DNA of 64,000 nucleotides from NCBI RefSeq assembly GCF_900111885.1, contig NZ_FOKG01000010.1, positions 216,974-280,973 of the forward strand. The letters are read 5' to 3'. Shown here piece after piece: positions 34,595-43,506 of this stretch. Within the stretch, counting starts at the first letter, position 1. Every line of letters begins with the position of its first letter. The DNA comes from Amycolatopsis marina. GTDB taxonomy: Bacteria; Actinomycetota; Actinomycetes; Mycobacteriales; Pseudonocardiaceae. The notes beneath the pieces were generated by a model that saw only the letters and a program-made list of their open reading frames with translations, was not told the origin of the DNA and searched no databases. The position numbers were made by a program, and so were the translations under genes.

Positions 34595-35560
34595 TCATGG
34601 TGTCGAATTGGTGGCCGTCGAACCGGCCGGTGGCGTGGATTCGCCGGCCGCACGACGGTTGCCCAGGTAGAGGTCGGCGAGTTGCGGATCGGCGAGCAGG
34701 TCGGCGGCGGGGCCGGCAATATGGACCCGGCCGAGGTCAAGCACACAACCGAGGTCGGCCGTCTCCAGCGCTCTGCGGGCGTTCTGCTCGACGAGCAGTA
34801 CCGCGGTGCCCGCGTCCCGCATCCGGGCGACCTGCTCGAACACGGTGGCAGTCGCTTTGGGATCGAGTCCCATCGACGGTTCGTCCAGCAGTACCACCCG
34901 AGGGCTGACCATGAGTGACCTGGCGAACTCCACCTGCTTCTGCTGGCCACCGGAGAGTGCCCCGGCGAGGGAACTCCACCGCTGCGCCACCACGGGGAAG
35001 AGGCTCTTGACGAAGTCGACCCGGTCGGCGATCTCCGACTTGTCCTTCATCGTGTACGCGCCGAGCAGCACGTTCTCCGAGACCGCCATCTCCTTGAAGA
35101 CGCTGTGTCCTTGCAGGACATGGGAAAGCCCTGCTTCGAGCATCCGCTGCGGTCCACGGCCGGTGACGTCCTGGTCGCCGACCAGCACCCGCCCCGAGCG
35201 AGGCGTGAGCATGCCACTGGCCACCTTGAGCACTGTGGACTTACCCGCCCCGTTGGGACCGACAAGACAGACCACACTGGCCGGTGGCACTCGCACGGTC
35301 AGTCCGCGCAGCACCAGCGCCGCGCGGCCGTAGCCCGCTTCGATGTCGACGAGTTCTAGGAGATACTTGTCCGGGTTTCTCTCAGAGTCCGTTTGAGAAC
35401 TCGGGTCCGCGATCGAGTCGCCAGGGCTCTGACTTCCAGGGACTGTCCGGTTTTGCTGGTTGGCGCCCTGCCGCCTCGACAGCGGGACTTCGTCGGCCGA
35501 GTTCCACGGATCACCGTGACCACCCAACTCCCAGTTCTCAGAAGCTCTCTCAGACGCCAA
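34595..35560 (-). CDS. LIV-type ABC transporter ATP-binding protein (LivF-like) with N-terminal extension
   Basis: A 321-residue ATPase. Walker A GPNGAGKST, signature LSGGQQKQVEFARSL and Walker B VVLLDEPSMGL are intact. The LivF core begins at about residue 66 (YLLELVDIEAGYG); before it is a Ser/Gln/Asn-rich, domain-free stretch absent from ordinary LivF. The TTG at 35560 is accepted because GGAGG lies 6 bases upstream and no other start occurs before the core except a TTG a few codons in. It overlaps the LivG gene by 11 bases. Confidence 0.85.
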   Translation of the reverse strand: MASERASENWELGGHGDPWNSADEVPLSRRQGANQQNRTVPGSQSPGDSIADPSSQTDSERNPDKYLLELVDIEAGYGRAALVLRGLTVRVPPASVVCLVGPNGAGKSTVLKVASGMLTPRSGRVLVGDQDVTGRGPQRMLEAGLSHVLQGHSVFKEMAVSENVLLGAYTMKDKSEIADRVDFVKSLFPVVAQRWSSLAGALSGGQQKQVEFARSLMVSPRVVLLDEPSMGLDPKATATVFEQVARMRDAGTAVLLVEQNARRALETADLGCVLDLGRVHIAGPAADLLADPQLADLYLGNRRAAGESTPPAGSTATNSTP

Positions 35561-36302
35561 GGTAGGCCTCCAGGACTCGGGGGTCGTTCTGGACCTCGTC
35601 CGGTGTGCCCTCGGCGATGGGCCTGCCCCGGTCGAAGACGACGACGTGGTCGGACAGGCTCATCACCATGTCCATGTTGTGCTCGACGATGAGGAAGGTT
35701 CTGCCCTCGGCGTTGAGTGAGCGCACCAGGCTGCCGATGCGGTCGATCAGGGCCGGGTTCACCCCACCGGCGGGCTCGTCAAGCATGATGGTCTCGGGGT
35801 CCGCCATCAGCACGCCTGCGAGTTCGAGCAGCTTCTGCTGGCCGTAGGACAGATCGCGGGCCTCCGTGTTCTCCAGATGGTCAATGCCGACGCGGGCGAG
35901 AAGTTCGCGTGCCCGCTCCATGTCGCCGTGATGACGGGCCGAGGCGAGCCGGGCGAACAACGTGGGGGAGTGGACGGAGACCAGCATGTTCTCCAGCACC
36001 GTCATGCGCGGAAAGATCCGGCACAGCTGGAAACTGCGACCGATACCGGCACGGGCGATCCGATGTGGAGCCTTGCCGGTGATGTCCCTGCCCCGATAGC
36101 TCGCACTTCCCGCGTCGGGCTTGATCATGCCGGTGACGCAGTTGAAGAACGTGGTCTTGCCCGAACCGTTGGGGCCGATCAGCGCGTTGACCTTGCCGTG
36201 GTGGAAGGCGACGCTCGCCCCGTCCACGGCGTGGACGCCACCGAAGGACTTGGTCAGGCCGACGGTCGCGAGGCCGATGGTGTCCTCGCCGTTCGCGGTC
36301 AT
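35550..36302 (-). CDS. LIV-type ABC transporter ATP-binding protein (LivG-like)
   Basis: A 250-residue ATPase of the branched-chain-type (HAAT) transporter. Walker A is LIGPNGSGKTTFFNCVTG, the ABC signature LSYGQQKLLELAG and Walker B IMLDEPAGGVNP, with the LivG-specific LIVEHNMDMVMSLSD near the end. It couples ATP hydrolysis to import with LivF, LivM and LivH. The ATG overlaps the LivM stop (ATGA) and its own stop overlaps the livF-like start. Confidence 0.9.
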   Translation of the reverse strand: MTANGEDTIGLATVGLTKSFGGVHAVDGASVAFHHGKVNALIGPNGSGKTTFFNCVTGMIKPDAGSASYRGRDITGKAPHRIARAGIGRSFQLCRIFPRMTVLENMLVSVHSPTLFARLASARHHGDMERARELLARVGIDHLENTEARDLSYGQQKLLELAGVLMADPETIMLDEPAGGVNPALIDRIGSLVRSLNAEGRTFLIVEHNMDMVMSLSDHVVVFDRGRPIAEGTPDEVQNDPRVLEAYLGV

Positions 36303-37402
36303 CGGTGCACCTCTTCTTTGGAGTCTGCGGAAGTCTGCTCGGCCGTTCTGCGTTGCTCGGCGAGTTCGGCCGCACTGACCTCCCTGATCGACGCCGCCTG
36401 CGGGCGGAACCGGCTCACCAGGTTGGTCAGGGCCGGGATGATCCCGTCGGGCATGAACAGCACCACCGCAGCGAGCAGCACACCCATCGCGATCAGGTGA
36501 ATCTGGGTGTCGCCGTACTGGGCCTTGAAGAACTCCATGGCGTAGCCGACGAGCACCGCGCCCAGCAGCGGTCCGAACAGGCTCCGGATGCCACCGAGCA
36601 GACTCATCAGCACCATGTAGGAGCCGACCAGGATGGAGAACTGGAAGATCGGGTCGAGGAAGCCGAACCACAGGGCGTAGAGCCCGCCGCCGAGCGCGGT
36701 GAAGAACGCGGACACGACGAACGCGACCAATTTGTAGGTGAACGTCGGCACGCCGAGCGATTGCGCCTTGTCCTCGTCCTCGCGGATCGCCTTGAGTCCC
36801 ATACCGAAGCGGGATCGGTTGATGGCCCACCAGCACAGCAGTGCCACTGCCAGCAGCGCTGCGTGCAGGTAGAAGAACCGCTCGTGCTGTTCGGGGCGCA
36901 GCACGTCGTCGCCGAACGGCCGGGGCACCCGCAGTCCGTTGGAACCACCGGTGAACGAGCCCCAACTCTGGAAGACCAGCAGCAGGATCAGCACGAGTGC
37001 GATCGAGACGATGACGAACGACGCCCCGCGAACCCGCAGGCTGGCGATGCCGATGGGCACCGCGATCGCCGCGACGATGAGTCCGGCCAGGATCAGCGCG
37101 ACCCAGGGGTTCATGTCGGTCTCGAGGATCAGCAGCGCCGTCGCGTACCCGCCGAGCCCGGAATAGGACGCGTGGCCCAGTGAGATGTAACCGGTGAAGC
37201 CGCCGACGAAGTTCCACGAGGTAGCCAGCACGGCGTAGCTCATGATCACCACGCCGACCGAGAGGATGAACGAGTCGGGGGCGAGGCCGGGGAAGGCGAT
37301 CACCAGCGCGGCCAGTGCCGCTACCGCGAGCAGCTTCACCGCACGGGCCGTGCGCCCGCCGCCGGTTTTGTGGACCCGCACGAGGTCAGAATCGCTGGGC
37401 AA
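36299..37402 (-). CDS. LIV-type ABC transporter permease (LivM-like)
   Basis: A 367-residue inner-membrane permease with about 9-10 hydrophobic spans. The family motif GYISLGHASYSGLGGY is near residues 71-86, and the cytoplasmic loop contacting the ATPase reads GMGLKAIREDEDKAQSLGV. The TTG at 37402 has GGAGG 5 bases upstream; it overlaps the LivH end by 17 bases. The C-terminal tail is charged and rich in Glu/Gln. Confidence 0.9.
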   Translation of the reverse strand: MPSDSDLVRVHKTGGGRTARAVKLLAVAALAALVIAFPGLAPDSFILSVGVVIMSYAVLATSWNFVGGFTGYISLGHASYSGLGGYATALLILETDMNPWVALILAGLIVAAIAVPIGIASLRVRGASFVIVSIALVLILLLVFQSWGSFTGGSNGLRVPRPFGDDVLRPEQHERFFYLHAALLAVALLCWWAINRSRFGMGLKAIREDEDKAQSLGVPTFTYKLVAFVVSAFFTALGGGLYALWFGFLDPIFQFSILVGSYMVLMSLLGGIRSLFGPLLGAVLVGYAMEFFKAQYGDTQIHLIAMGVLLAAVVLFMPDGIIPALTNLVSRFRPQAASIREVSAAELAEQRRTAEQTSADSKEEVHR

Positions 37403-38270
37403 GGCGGCCTCCGAAGAATCCCTGTGGTCGCAGCATCAACGTGGCGAACAGGGCGATGTAGAAGAACGTCTGCGCCCAGGTGGTCCCGAGCGGGATTTGC
37501 AGCAGGCTCTGGCCGAGCCCGAGTGCCATCGCGGCGATCGCGGCGCCGGGAATGCTGCCGAGACCACCGACGACGATGATCGCCATCAGCGGACCGATCC
37601 AGTGCCAGTGCAGGGACGGATAGATCGTGGAGTCCAGCGAGAGCGCCGTTCCGCCGATCGCCGCCGTGGCGAGGCCGAGGCCGAAGCCGTAGCCGGCGAC
37701 CCTGTCGGTGTTGATGCCGACGAGCTGGGCGGCATCCCTGTGCTGGATCGTCGCCCGTAGCGCCTGGCCGAAGCGGGTCATCTTCAGCAGTACGAACAGC
37801 CCGGCCAGCGACACCGCCGCCAACCCGAACGCGATCAGCTTGACCACCGCGATGCTGGCGCCGAAGAGTTCGAAATGGGCGCCGGAGTACGGAAGCCGGA
37901 TGCGCCGGTGCGTTCCGGTGAAGGCGAAGCCGAGTGTTCCCTCGATCAGCAGCGCGATCGAGAACGTCAGCAGCACCGACATCATCGTGAGCGTCGCGGG
38001 CCGCAGCCGGGAGATCAGCAGCCGTTGCATCATCACACCCAGGCCGAAGAACAACGGCACGGTTATCACCAGCGACAGCAGGGGGTCGAGTCCGGTTCGC
38101 GTGGTGAAGAACCAGGCGAGATAAGCCGCCAGGATGAGGAACGCCGAATGGGCGATCATCACCACGCGCATCACGCCGAAGTAGAGCGTCAGACCCGCTG
38201 CCAGCAGGGCATACAGTCCGCCGAGCAGCACGCCGAGCACGAGGCTCTGAAGAAGTAGTGCACCACTCAC
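37386..38270 (-). CDS. LIV-type ABC transporter permease (LivH-like)
   Basis: A 294-residue membrane permease with about 8 spans. It opens SLVLGVLLGGLYALLAAGLTL, typical of LivH, and the ATPase-contact loop is FGQALRATIQHRDAAQLVGI, followed by VVGGLGSIPGAAIAA. The GTG at 38270 lies 7 bases after the stop of the binding-protein gene, so the transporter genes are a single operon. Confidence 0.9.
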   Translation of the reverse strand: MSGALLLQSLVLGVLLGGLYALLAAGLTLYFGVMRVVMIAHSAFLILAAYLAWFFTTRTGLDPLLSLVITVPLFFGLGVMMQRLLISRLRPATLTMMSVLLTFSIALLIEGTLGFAFTGTHRRIRLPYSGAHFELFGASIAVVKLIAFGLAAVSLAGLFVLLKMTRFGQALRATIQHRDAAQLVGINTDRVAGYGFGLGLATAAIGGTALSLDSTIYPSLHWHWIGPLMAIIVVGGLGSIPGAAIAAMALGLGQSLLQIPLGTTWAQTFFYIALFATLMLRPQGFFGGRLAQRF

Positions 38271-38277
38271 GTCAGTA

Positions 38278-39510
38278 TCACCACTTCGGCTTGGGGTAGA
38301 TCAGGTCGGCTTCCTTGGTGTCATCGGGAAGAACGATCTGGATCTTGCCGTCGACGTACTGCTGGATGAGGTGCGCGCCCTTCGGGCGTCCTGCCTCGTC
38401 CCAGCTGAGCGGTCCGACCACGGTGTCGACCTCGTTGCCGTGCAGCCAGTCGATGAGCTGTCCCTGGCATTCGGGGGTCGGGTCGGCGCAGCCGACGGCC
38501 TCGACGGCGGCGGCCACCACCTGGCCGGTGGTCCAGGCGTTCGCCTCGTCCTCGGTCGGCGCAGTGCCGTTCGTCTGCGTGTAGAAGTCGACGAACTCCT
38601 TGTTGCTCGGGTACACCGCCTCGGGGGTGTAGCCGGTGGGGGAGAGGATGCCCTCGGTCTGCTCGCCGATGGCCTTCGGGAACTCCGGGTTGGTCGGTGC
38701 GGTGGAGAACGCCGCGAGCTTGGGCTGATACCCCAGCTGGCGCAGTGCCACGATGAGGTTCACCGCGTCCTGGTACTGCGTGCCGCCGACGACGATGTCC
38801 GCCTTGGAGTCGCTGATCTTGGCCGCGATGGAGCCGAAGTCCGTGGTGTTGGGCGGATACACCTCATCCGCGACCGTCCGGATCCCGCCCGCTTCGAGCT
38901 TGTCCTTGAGTCCGTAGGCGGTGCCCTGTGCGAACGGGTCGTCCATCGCGGCGTAGGCAGCGGTCTTGGGCCGCTGGTCCGCCGGCATCGCCAGGATCGT
39001 CTCGGCAAGGTGGTTGTAGTGATCGTCGGCGATCGCCGGCGCCGCGTAGAAGAGGTTGTCGAAGCCCTGGGTGAAGACCTCCTCGGCGGCACCGGCCGGT
39101 TCCACGAAGAGAAATCCGTAGTCCTTGGCGACCTGAGCGGCCGGGACGACAAGGCGGGTGGAGAAGGGGCCGAAGACGAGATCGACTCCGTCCTGGTTGA
39201 TCAGCTTCTCGTAGTCCGCCGCGACGCGGTCGGCGTTCGACTGGTCATCGAGGATGGTCAGGTCGATCTGGCGTCCGAGCAGGCCGCCGTTCTCGTTCAC
39301 ATACTTGGCCCAGGCCTCGTATCCGCGCTGGACGCCTTTGCCCGGTTCGGAGAAGTCGCCGGTCAGCGGCAAGGAGATGCCGATGGTGATCGGGTCGTCA
39401 GCGCCCTCCCCGCCCGCGGTTTGGCCGGAGTTGTCGCTGAGGCAGCCACTGAGCGCGAGGGCCGCGGTGGCCACCAGCGCGCCGAGTCGGAGATGGTTCG
39501 GAATGTGCAT
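38278..39510 (-). CDS. LIV-type ABC transporter substrate-binding lipoprotein
   Basis: A 410-residue periplasmic-binding-protein-type lipoprotein. The signal peptide ends with lipobox L20-S-G-C23, and the mature part starts ITIGISLPLTGDFSEPGKGV, the usual opening of type I (LivJ/LivK, AmiC) binding proteins. Such proteins bind amino acids, amides, or in several actinobacteria other small molecules. The association with sugar-type catabolic enzymes and a LacI-type operator suggests the ligand may be a sugar or cyclitol. First gene of the leftward operon. Confidence 0.88.
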   Translation of the reverse strand: MHIPNHLRLGALVATAALALSGCLSDNSGQTAGGEGADDPITIGISLPLTGDFSEPGKGVQRGYEAWAKYVNENGGLLGRQIDLTILDDQSNADRVAADYEKLINQDGVDLVFGPFSTRLVVPAAQVAKDYGFLFVEPAGAAEEVFTQGFDNLFYAAPAIADDHYNHLAETILAMPADQRPKTAAYAAMDDPFAQGTAYGLKDKLEAGGIRTVADEVYPPNTTDFGSIAAKISDSKADIVVGGTQYQDAVNLIVALRQLGYQPKLAAFSTAPTNPEFPKAIGEQTEGILSPTGYTPEAVYPSNKEFVDFYTQTNGTAPTEDEANAWTTGQVVAAAVEAVGCADPTPECQGQLIDWLHGNEVDTVVGPLSWDEAGRPKGAHLIQQYVDGKIQIVLPDDTKEADLIYPKPKW

Positions 39511-39536
39511 TGATTCACCCGCCGTTGGGTCGCCCT

Positions 39537-39560
39537 GTAAGCGCTTTCGTAAGCGCTTTC
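39537..39560. promoter_or_regulatory. tandem LacI-type operator
   Basis: The 12-base unit GTAAGCGCTTTC occurs twice in direct tandem (39537-39548, 39549-39560). Each carries the palindrome AAGCGCTT, the core of LacI/GalR-family operators. It sits 27 bases upstream of the binding-protein start, so a LacI-type repressor (not encoded in this window) probably controls the locus. Confidence 0.65.
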
Positions 39561-39640
39561 AGCAGCAGCATAGAGATCCGTGCCGGTCGGGGCAAGCGTT
39601 CGGCGTCGAGATCGGACAGCGGTGTGGGGTCCGGTGACGA

Positions 39641-39676
39641 CGATCGCCCGTTCCTCCTGCGGGGAACGGGCGATCG
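39641..39676. terminator. terminator hairpin behind the EamA gene
   Basis: Perfect 14-base arms CGATCGCCCGTTCC (39641-39654) and GGAACGGGCGATCG (39663-39676) close an 8-base loop. The hairpin follows the 3' end of the leftward EamA gene and precedes the sugar-locus promoter, insulating the two. Confidence 0.7.
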
Positions 39677-39686
39677 CGGTGCGGCA

Positions 39687-40652
39687 TTACTCCTGCGTGG
39701 ACTCCATCCCGGGGGCGCGACGCGGCCGGTAGCGGGAGATCGCGACACCGATCAGGCAGATCGCGCCGCCGATGAGCCCGTACGCCGTCGGTATCTCACT
39801 GAGCAGGATCCAGGACAGCAGCACCGCGACAGCGGGGACGGCGTAGGTCGTCGCGCTGAGCCTGCCCGCGTCCATCCGATGCAGTGCGTAGGCCCAGGTG
39901 CTGAATCCGATCGCGGTCGGCACGAGGCCGAGGTACACCGCGCCCAGGATCGCACCCGCGGGCGCCGACGCCAGTTCTCCCAGCAGTTGTGGCACCCACG
40001 GCAGGAGCACCGCGGTGCCGACGACACAGCCGAGCCAGGTCACGGTGGCGCCGTCGACGCTGCGCAACGTCACCTTCTGGATCAGCACGCCCGCCGCGTA
40101 CAGCAGTGCGGCCAAGATGCACAGCACGACTCCGAGCCAGTCACGCTGCCCGGTGGAGTCCATCCCGATGACCACGATCCCGGCCAGCGCGACGACGGAA
40201 CCCACGATGAGCGTTCGCGGAAAGCCCTCGCCCAGGAACAGGCCCGCCCCGAACGCGATCAACAGGGGGGCGCTGTTGATCAACATCGCCGCCGTGCCCG
40301 CGTCGACAAGGCGTTCGGCGGCGTTCAGCGCGACGGTGTATCCCGCCAGCCACAGCACGCCGTACGCGATGACGAGCCGCAGCGACGTCGCCGACGTCGG
40401 AATCTTCGGGAGGCGACGGTGCCGCAGCAGCATCAGCACGGTGAGCGCGACACTCGCCACCGCGAGCCGGAGCAGCGCGAGGGGTGCGGGGGACAGGGCG
40501 TGCCCGATTCCGCGGATCGCCACGAACGCCGAGGCCCACAGCACCACCGTGAGGACGACAGCGGCTGCCGCCATGTTGCGTTCGGACAGAATCGGCGAGC
40601 GGGCCGCCTGCCCCTGCCGCGGAGGCTCGAGTAGTTCAGTCACAACTGCCAT
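39687..40652 (-). CDS. EamA-domain (DMT superfamily) transporter
   Basis: A 321-residue membrane protein with ten predicted spans arranged as two EamA repeats (for example VLTVVLWASAFVAIRGIG at about residues 33-50 and VYLGLVPTAIGFSTWAYAL in the second half). DMT proteins of this type export amino acids, metabolites or drugs. It is divergent from the LysR regulator at 40726, which likely controls it. A basic tail ends RYRPRRAPGMESTQE. Confidence 0.88.
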   Translation of the reverse strand: MAVVTELLEPPRQGQAARSPILSERNMAAAAVVLTVVLWASAFVAIRGIGHALSPAPLALLRLAVASVALTVLMLLRHRRLPKIPTSATSLRLVIAYGVLWLAGYTVALNAAERLVDAGTAAMLINSAPLLIAFGAGLFLGEGFPRTLIVGSVVALAGIVVIGMDSTGQRDWLGVVLCILAALLYAAGVLIQKVTLRSVDGATVTWLGCVVGTAVLLPWVPQLLGELASAPAGAILGAVYLGLVPTAIGFSTWAYALHRMDAGRLSATTYAVPAVAVLLSWILLSEIPTAYGLIGGAICLIGVAISRYRPRRAPGMESTQE

Positions 40653-40725
40653 CGTCGCCAGCCAGATTCAACAGCACAAGCGATTACTACTTTATGACTG
40701 TTAAGTGGTGCTGTATGATCTGCGC

Positions 40726-41634
40726 ATGCTCGACGTACCGCGTCTGCGCCTCCTGCGCGCCGTTGTGGCCACCGGCTCCATTCGCGCGGCGGCCGCCGCC
40801 CTCGACTACACCCCGTCCGCGGTGAGCCAGCAGCTCGCCCTGTTGCAGCGGGAGACAGGGCTGCGGCTCTTCGACCGCGTGGGCAGGGGAATCGAGCCCA
40901 CGGTGGCGGGACGGACCCTCGCGGCCGAGGCGGAATCGTTGTTCGAGGCGCTGAATCGGGTCGAAGGAGTCGTGGGCGACCTGCGGCTGGGCCGGGTGGG
41001 CAGGCTGTCGATCGCTTACTTCTCCTCCATCGGCGCGACCTGGCTGCCGCCCGTCGTCGCCGCCCTGATGGCGGAGTTCCCGGAGTTGCGGCTGGACCTG
41101 CGGATGATGGAACTGCACGCAGCCACCGATTCCACTGCCGCTGCCGACGTCGACATCAGCATCTTCGTCGAACGGCCGGGCACCGAGTACTCGCCATTGC
41201 ACCAGGTGCGCAGGCTCGTGGATGACCCGTACCTCGTGGTGGTCCGCGACTGCGACCCGCTCGCGGGACTGACCGAGGTTCCGCTCGCGGCACTGGCGGA
41301 GGAGCGGTGGGTCGACAACGATCTGAATCACGGTGCCTGCCGTCAGGTGCTGCTCGCGGCCTGCGCGGAGGCGGGCTTCTCCCCGCGGTTCTCCGTCGAG
41401 ACGCATGACTACCACACCGCGATCCCGTTCGTGGCAACCGGAATCGGGATCACGGTGATTCCCGAGCTCGGCATCGGTGAGTTGCCCGCGGGGCTGACGG
41501 CGATTCCTGTTGTGGCACCGGCCCCGGTGCGGCATGTCAGCGTCGCGGTGAAGAAGTCGATCGGTGAGCACCCGGCGGTGCGCCGGGTCCTCGAACTGCT
41601 GGAGGCACGGGTGCCCGCGGTCGCGGGACGGTAG
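40726..41634 (+). CDS. LysR family transcriptional regulator
   Basis: A 302-residue LTTR. The N-terminal winged HTH is LLRAVVATGSIRAAAAAL...TPSAVSQQLALLQRE, followed by a periplasmic-binding-like effector domain (VGRLSIAYFSSIGATWLPPVV, FVATGIGITVIPEL). The ATG at 40726 lacks a ribosome site, so the message may be leaderless. It is divergent from the EamA exporter gene; the 73-base gap contains ACTT-N10-AAGT, a possible LTTR half-site pair. The co-inducer is likely the exported compound. Confidence 0.87.
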   Translation: MLDVPRLRLLRAVVATGSIRAAAAALDYTPSAVSQQLALLQRETGLRLFDRVGRGIEPTVAGRTLAAEAESLFEALNRVEGVVGDLRLGRVGRLSIAYFSSIGATWLPPVVAALMAEFPELRLDLRMMELHAATDSTAAADVDISIFVERPGTEYSPLHQVRRLVDDPYLVVVRDCDPLAGLTEVPLAALAEERWVDNDLNHGACRQVLLAACAEAGFSPRFSVETHDYHTAIPFVATGIGITVIPELGIGELPAGLTAIPVVAPAPVRHVSVAVKKSIGEHPAVRRVLELLEARVPAVAGR

Positions 41635-41752
41635 TCCCCACGCGCCGGATGGCTCAAGGTCTCGGGCGTGGTCCCGACACGGCCCACTGTCACTTCCATC
41701 TGAATTGTTCAGCGCTTGCTGTTATATCAGCGCTCGATGTACTATTTCTCGC

Positions 41753-42118
41753 ATGCTGACATTGACATGTGAGACGCGGGGTGCGGCGCTGGCCCGGTTG
41801 GGCCGAGCGCTGGCGGATCCCACTCGATGCCGGATCTTGGTCGCACTGCTGGACGGGGAGTCCTATCCTGGGCGGCTCGCCGAGCAGCTGGGTCTGTCGC
41901 GATCGAACGTGTCCAACCACCTGGCCTGCCTGCGCGGCTGCGGTCTGGTCGTGGCGACATACGAGGGTCGCCTGGTGCGCTACGCCCTGGCCGATGTGCA
42001 CCTGTCCCGGGCGCTGCACGAGATGGTGCACATCGTGCTCGCCGTCGACACCGCCGAGTCGTGCCTGGACGACCCACTGCCTGTCACCGCGGCAGCGAGG
42101 TCGAAGGCGCAGGGATGA
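41753..42118 (+). CDS. ArsR/SmtB family metal sensor (CmtR-like)
   Basis: A 121-residue winged-helix metalloregulator. The sequence tracks CmtR, the Cd(II)/Pb(II) sensor: MLTLTCETRGAALARLGRAL at the start, LSRSNVSNHLACLRGCGLV through the recognition helix, with Cys residues at about 6, 24, 60 and 64 including the NHLACLRGC pair used as metal ligands, and a late Cys in DTAESCLDD matching CmtR's third ligand position. Metal binding would release DNA. It overlaps the CDF transporter start by ATGA, so sensor and exporter are co-expressed. An AGCGCT-centred dyad lies at about 41727-41743. Confidence 0.85.
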   Translation: MLTLTCETRGAALARLGRALADPTRCRILVALLDGESYPGRLAEQLGLSRSNVSNHLACLRGCGLVVATYEGRLVRYALADVHLSRALHEMVHIVLAVDTAESCLDDPLPVTAAARSKAQG

Positions 42119-42825
42119 CCGAGAACCCACAGCGTCGTGCTGTTCAGCCGACCACCACCGACGCGGAGCCGGACGGTTGCGCTGACCAATGTCGCGGTCC
42201 GGACATCTCGGCGACCACCGGCGCCATCGATCCGGCTCGACGGGGCGTGCTCTCCCGGCGGGTGCGGTGGCTGGTGGCGGTGACGATCACGTACAACCTC
42301 GTCGAGGCGGTCGTGGCCATCTCCGCGGGTGCGGTGGCCAACTCCGCGGCGTTGATCGGTTTCGGCCTGGACTCGGTCATTGAGGTCGCTTCGGCCACCG
42401 CGGTGGCCTGGCAGTTCTCCGGTGCCGACCCGGAAGCCCGCGAACGGGTTGCACTGAAGGTCATCGCGGTGTCGTTCTTCGCGCTGGCCGGATACGTCAC
42501 CGTCGAGTCCGTCCGGGCCCTGTTCGGCGCCGCCGAGGCGGAGCACTCGACGGTGGGCATCGTGCTGGCCGCGGTGTCCCTGGCCGTGATGCCGTTGCTG
42601 TCCTACGCGCAACGCCGTGCCGGGCGTGAGCTCGGCTCGGTCAGTGCGGTGGCGGATTCGAAGCAGACCCTGTTGTGCAGCTACCTGTCCGGGGTGTTGC
42701 TGATCGGGCTGCTGGCCAACAGTCTGCTCGGCTGGTCCTGGGCGGACCCGATCGTCGCCCTGGTCATCGCCGCGGTCGCGGTGAAGGAAGGTCGCGAAGC
42801 CTGGCGTGGTGAACACTGCTGCTGA
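42115..42825 (+). CDS. cation diffusion facilitator-like transporter
   Basis: A 236-residue membrane protein with about six spans. VTITYNLVEAVVAISAGAVANSAAL corresponds to helix 1-2 of CDF proteins, with FGLDSVIEVAS and SVADSKQTLLCSYLSGV carrying the Asp residues of the transport site. The usual long cytoplasmic C-terminal domain is missing, and the protein ends GEHCC. Cys residues also occur in the N-terminal DGCADQC. It probably exports a soft or divalent metal sensed by the co-transcribed CmtR-like protein. Confidence 0.82.
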   Translation: MTENPQRRAVQPTTTDAEPDGCADQCRGPDISATTGAIDPARRGVLSRRVRWLVAVTITYNLVEAVVAISAGAVANSAALIGFGLDSVIEVASATAVAWQFSGADPEARERVALKVIAVSFFALAGYVTVESVRALFGAAEAEHSTVGIVLAAVSLAVMPLLSYAQRRAGRELGSVSAVADSKQTLLCSYLSGVLLIGLLANSLLGWSWADPIVALVIAAVAVKEGREAWRGEHCC

Positions 42826-42845
42826 TCGAGCGCCGACCTCGATGC

Positions 42846-43484
42846 TCAGTAGGCCACGGTGAACCTGCTCCGGTGATGACGAGGGCGCTCGGCCTCGTCG
42901 ACCAGTGCCACCGCCAGGTCCTCCATCGAGATCGCCGAGTTGCCCGCGGCGTCGATGAGGAGTTCGTCGGCACCCAGCCGGTAGCTGCCCGTGCGGAGCC
43001 CGGGTTCCAGCCGTGCGGGCGGGCTCAGGTATGCCCAGTCCACATCGGACACTTCTTGGCATGCGGCGAACTGTCCCGCGCAGGCCCGCGCAATGTCCCG
43101 GTAGGCGACAGGAACGAAGGCCGGATCATCCATTGCCAGAGCGCCGGAGCCGGGAACGGTGAGGGTGGCCGCGCCGCCGACAACCAGTAGTCGTGCCCTG
43201 GTGCCGGCTACTCCGGCCAGCGTCGACTTCGCGGCCGTCACGAGTTCGTTCTCCCTGCCGGGAATCGGGCGGATCGCGCTGATGACGACATCCTGTCCGG
43301 CGCTCAGGCGGGCGACGTCCTCGAGAGTCCCGGCGTCGCCAGAACGGGCTTCGGCGGCGGCGGGCAGTTCGGGAAAGCGGGCCGGACGGCGTACGACCGC
43401 GGTGACCTGGTGGTCGCGTGAGAGGGCTTCGGTGACGACGCGGCTGCCGACGTTTCCGGCAGCGCCGAAGACGGTGATACGCAT
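42846..43484 (-). CDS. NAD(P)-binding NmrA/SDR-like protein
   Basis: A 212-residue Rossmann-fold protein of the atypical SDR group. The cofactor motif is VFGAAGNVGSRVV at about residues 5-17, then AVVRRPARFPEL and DVVISAIRP; no YxxxK catalytic pair is obvious, as in NmrA-like redox sensors and NAD(P)H-binding proteins. Function unknown. It lies behind the EamA gene at 43507 on the same strand with a 22-base gap, so it is probably co-transcribed. Confidence 0.82.
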   Translation of the reverse strand: MRITVFGAAGNVGSRVVTEALSRDHQVTAVVRRPARFPELPAAAEARSGDAGTLEDVARLSAGQDVVISAIRPIPGRENELVTAAKSTLAGVAGTRARLLVVGGAATLTVPGSGALAMDDPAFVPVAYRDIARACAGQFAACQEVSDVDWAYLSPPARLEPGLRTGSYRLGADELLIDAAGNSAISMEDLAVALVDEAERPRHHRSRFTVAY

Positions 43485-43506
43485 GGTGTCGCTCCAGACT
43501 GGGAGA

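Noticed and set aside
35550..37217. A 555-codon frame that would fuse a long N-terminal part to LivG
   Set aside because: The first half is the out-of-frame image of the LivM gene; LivG starts at 36302 with a clear ATGA overlap.
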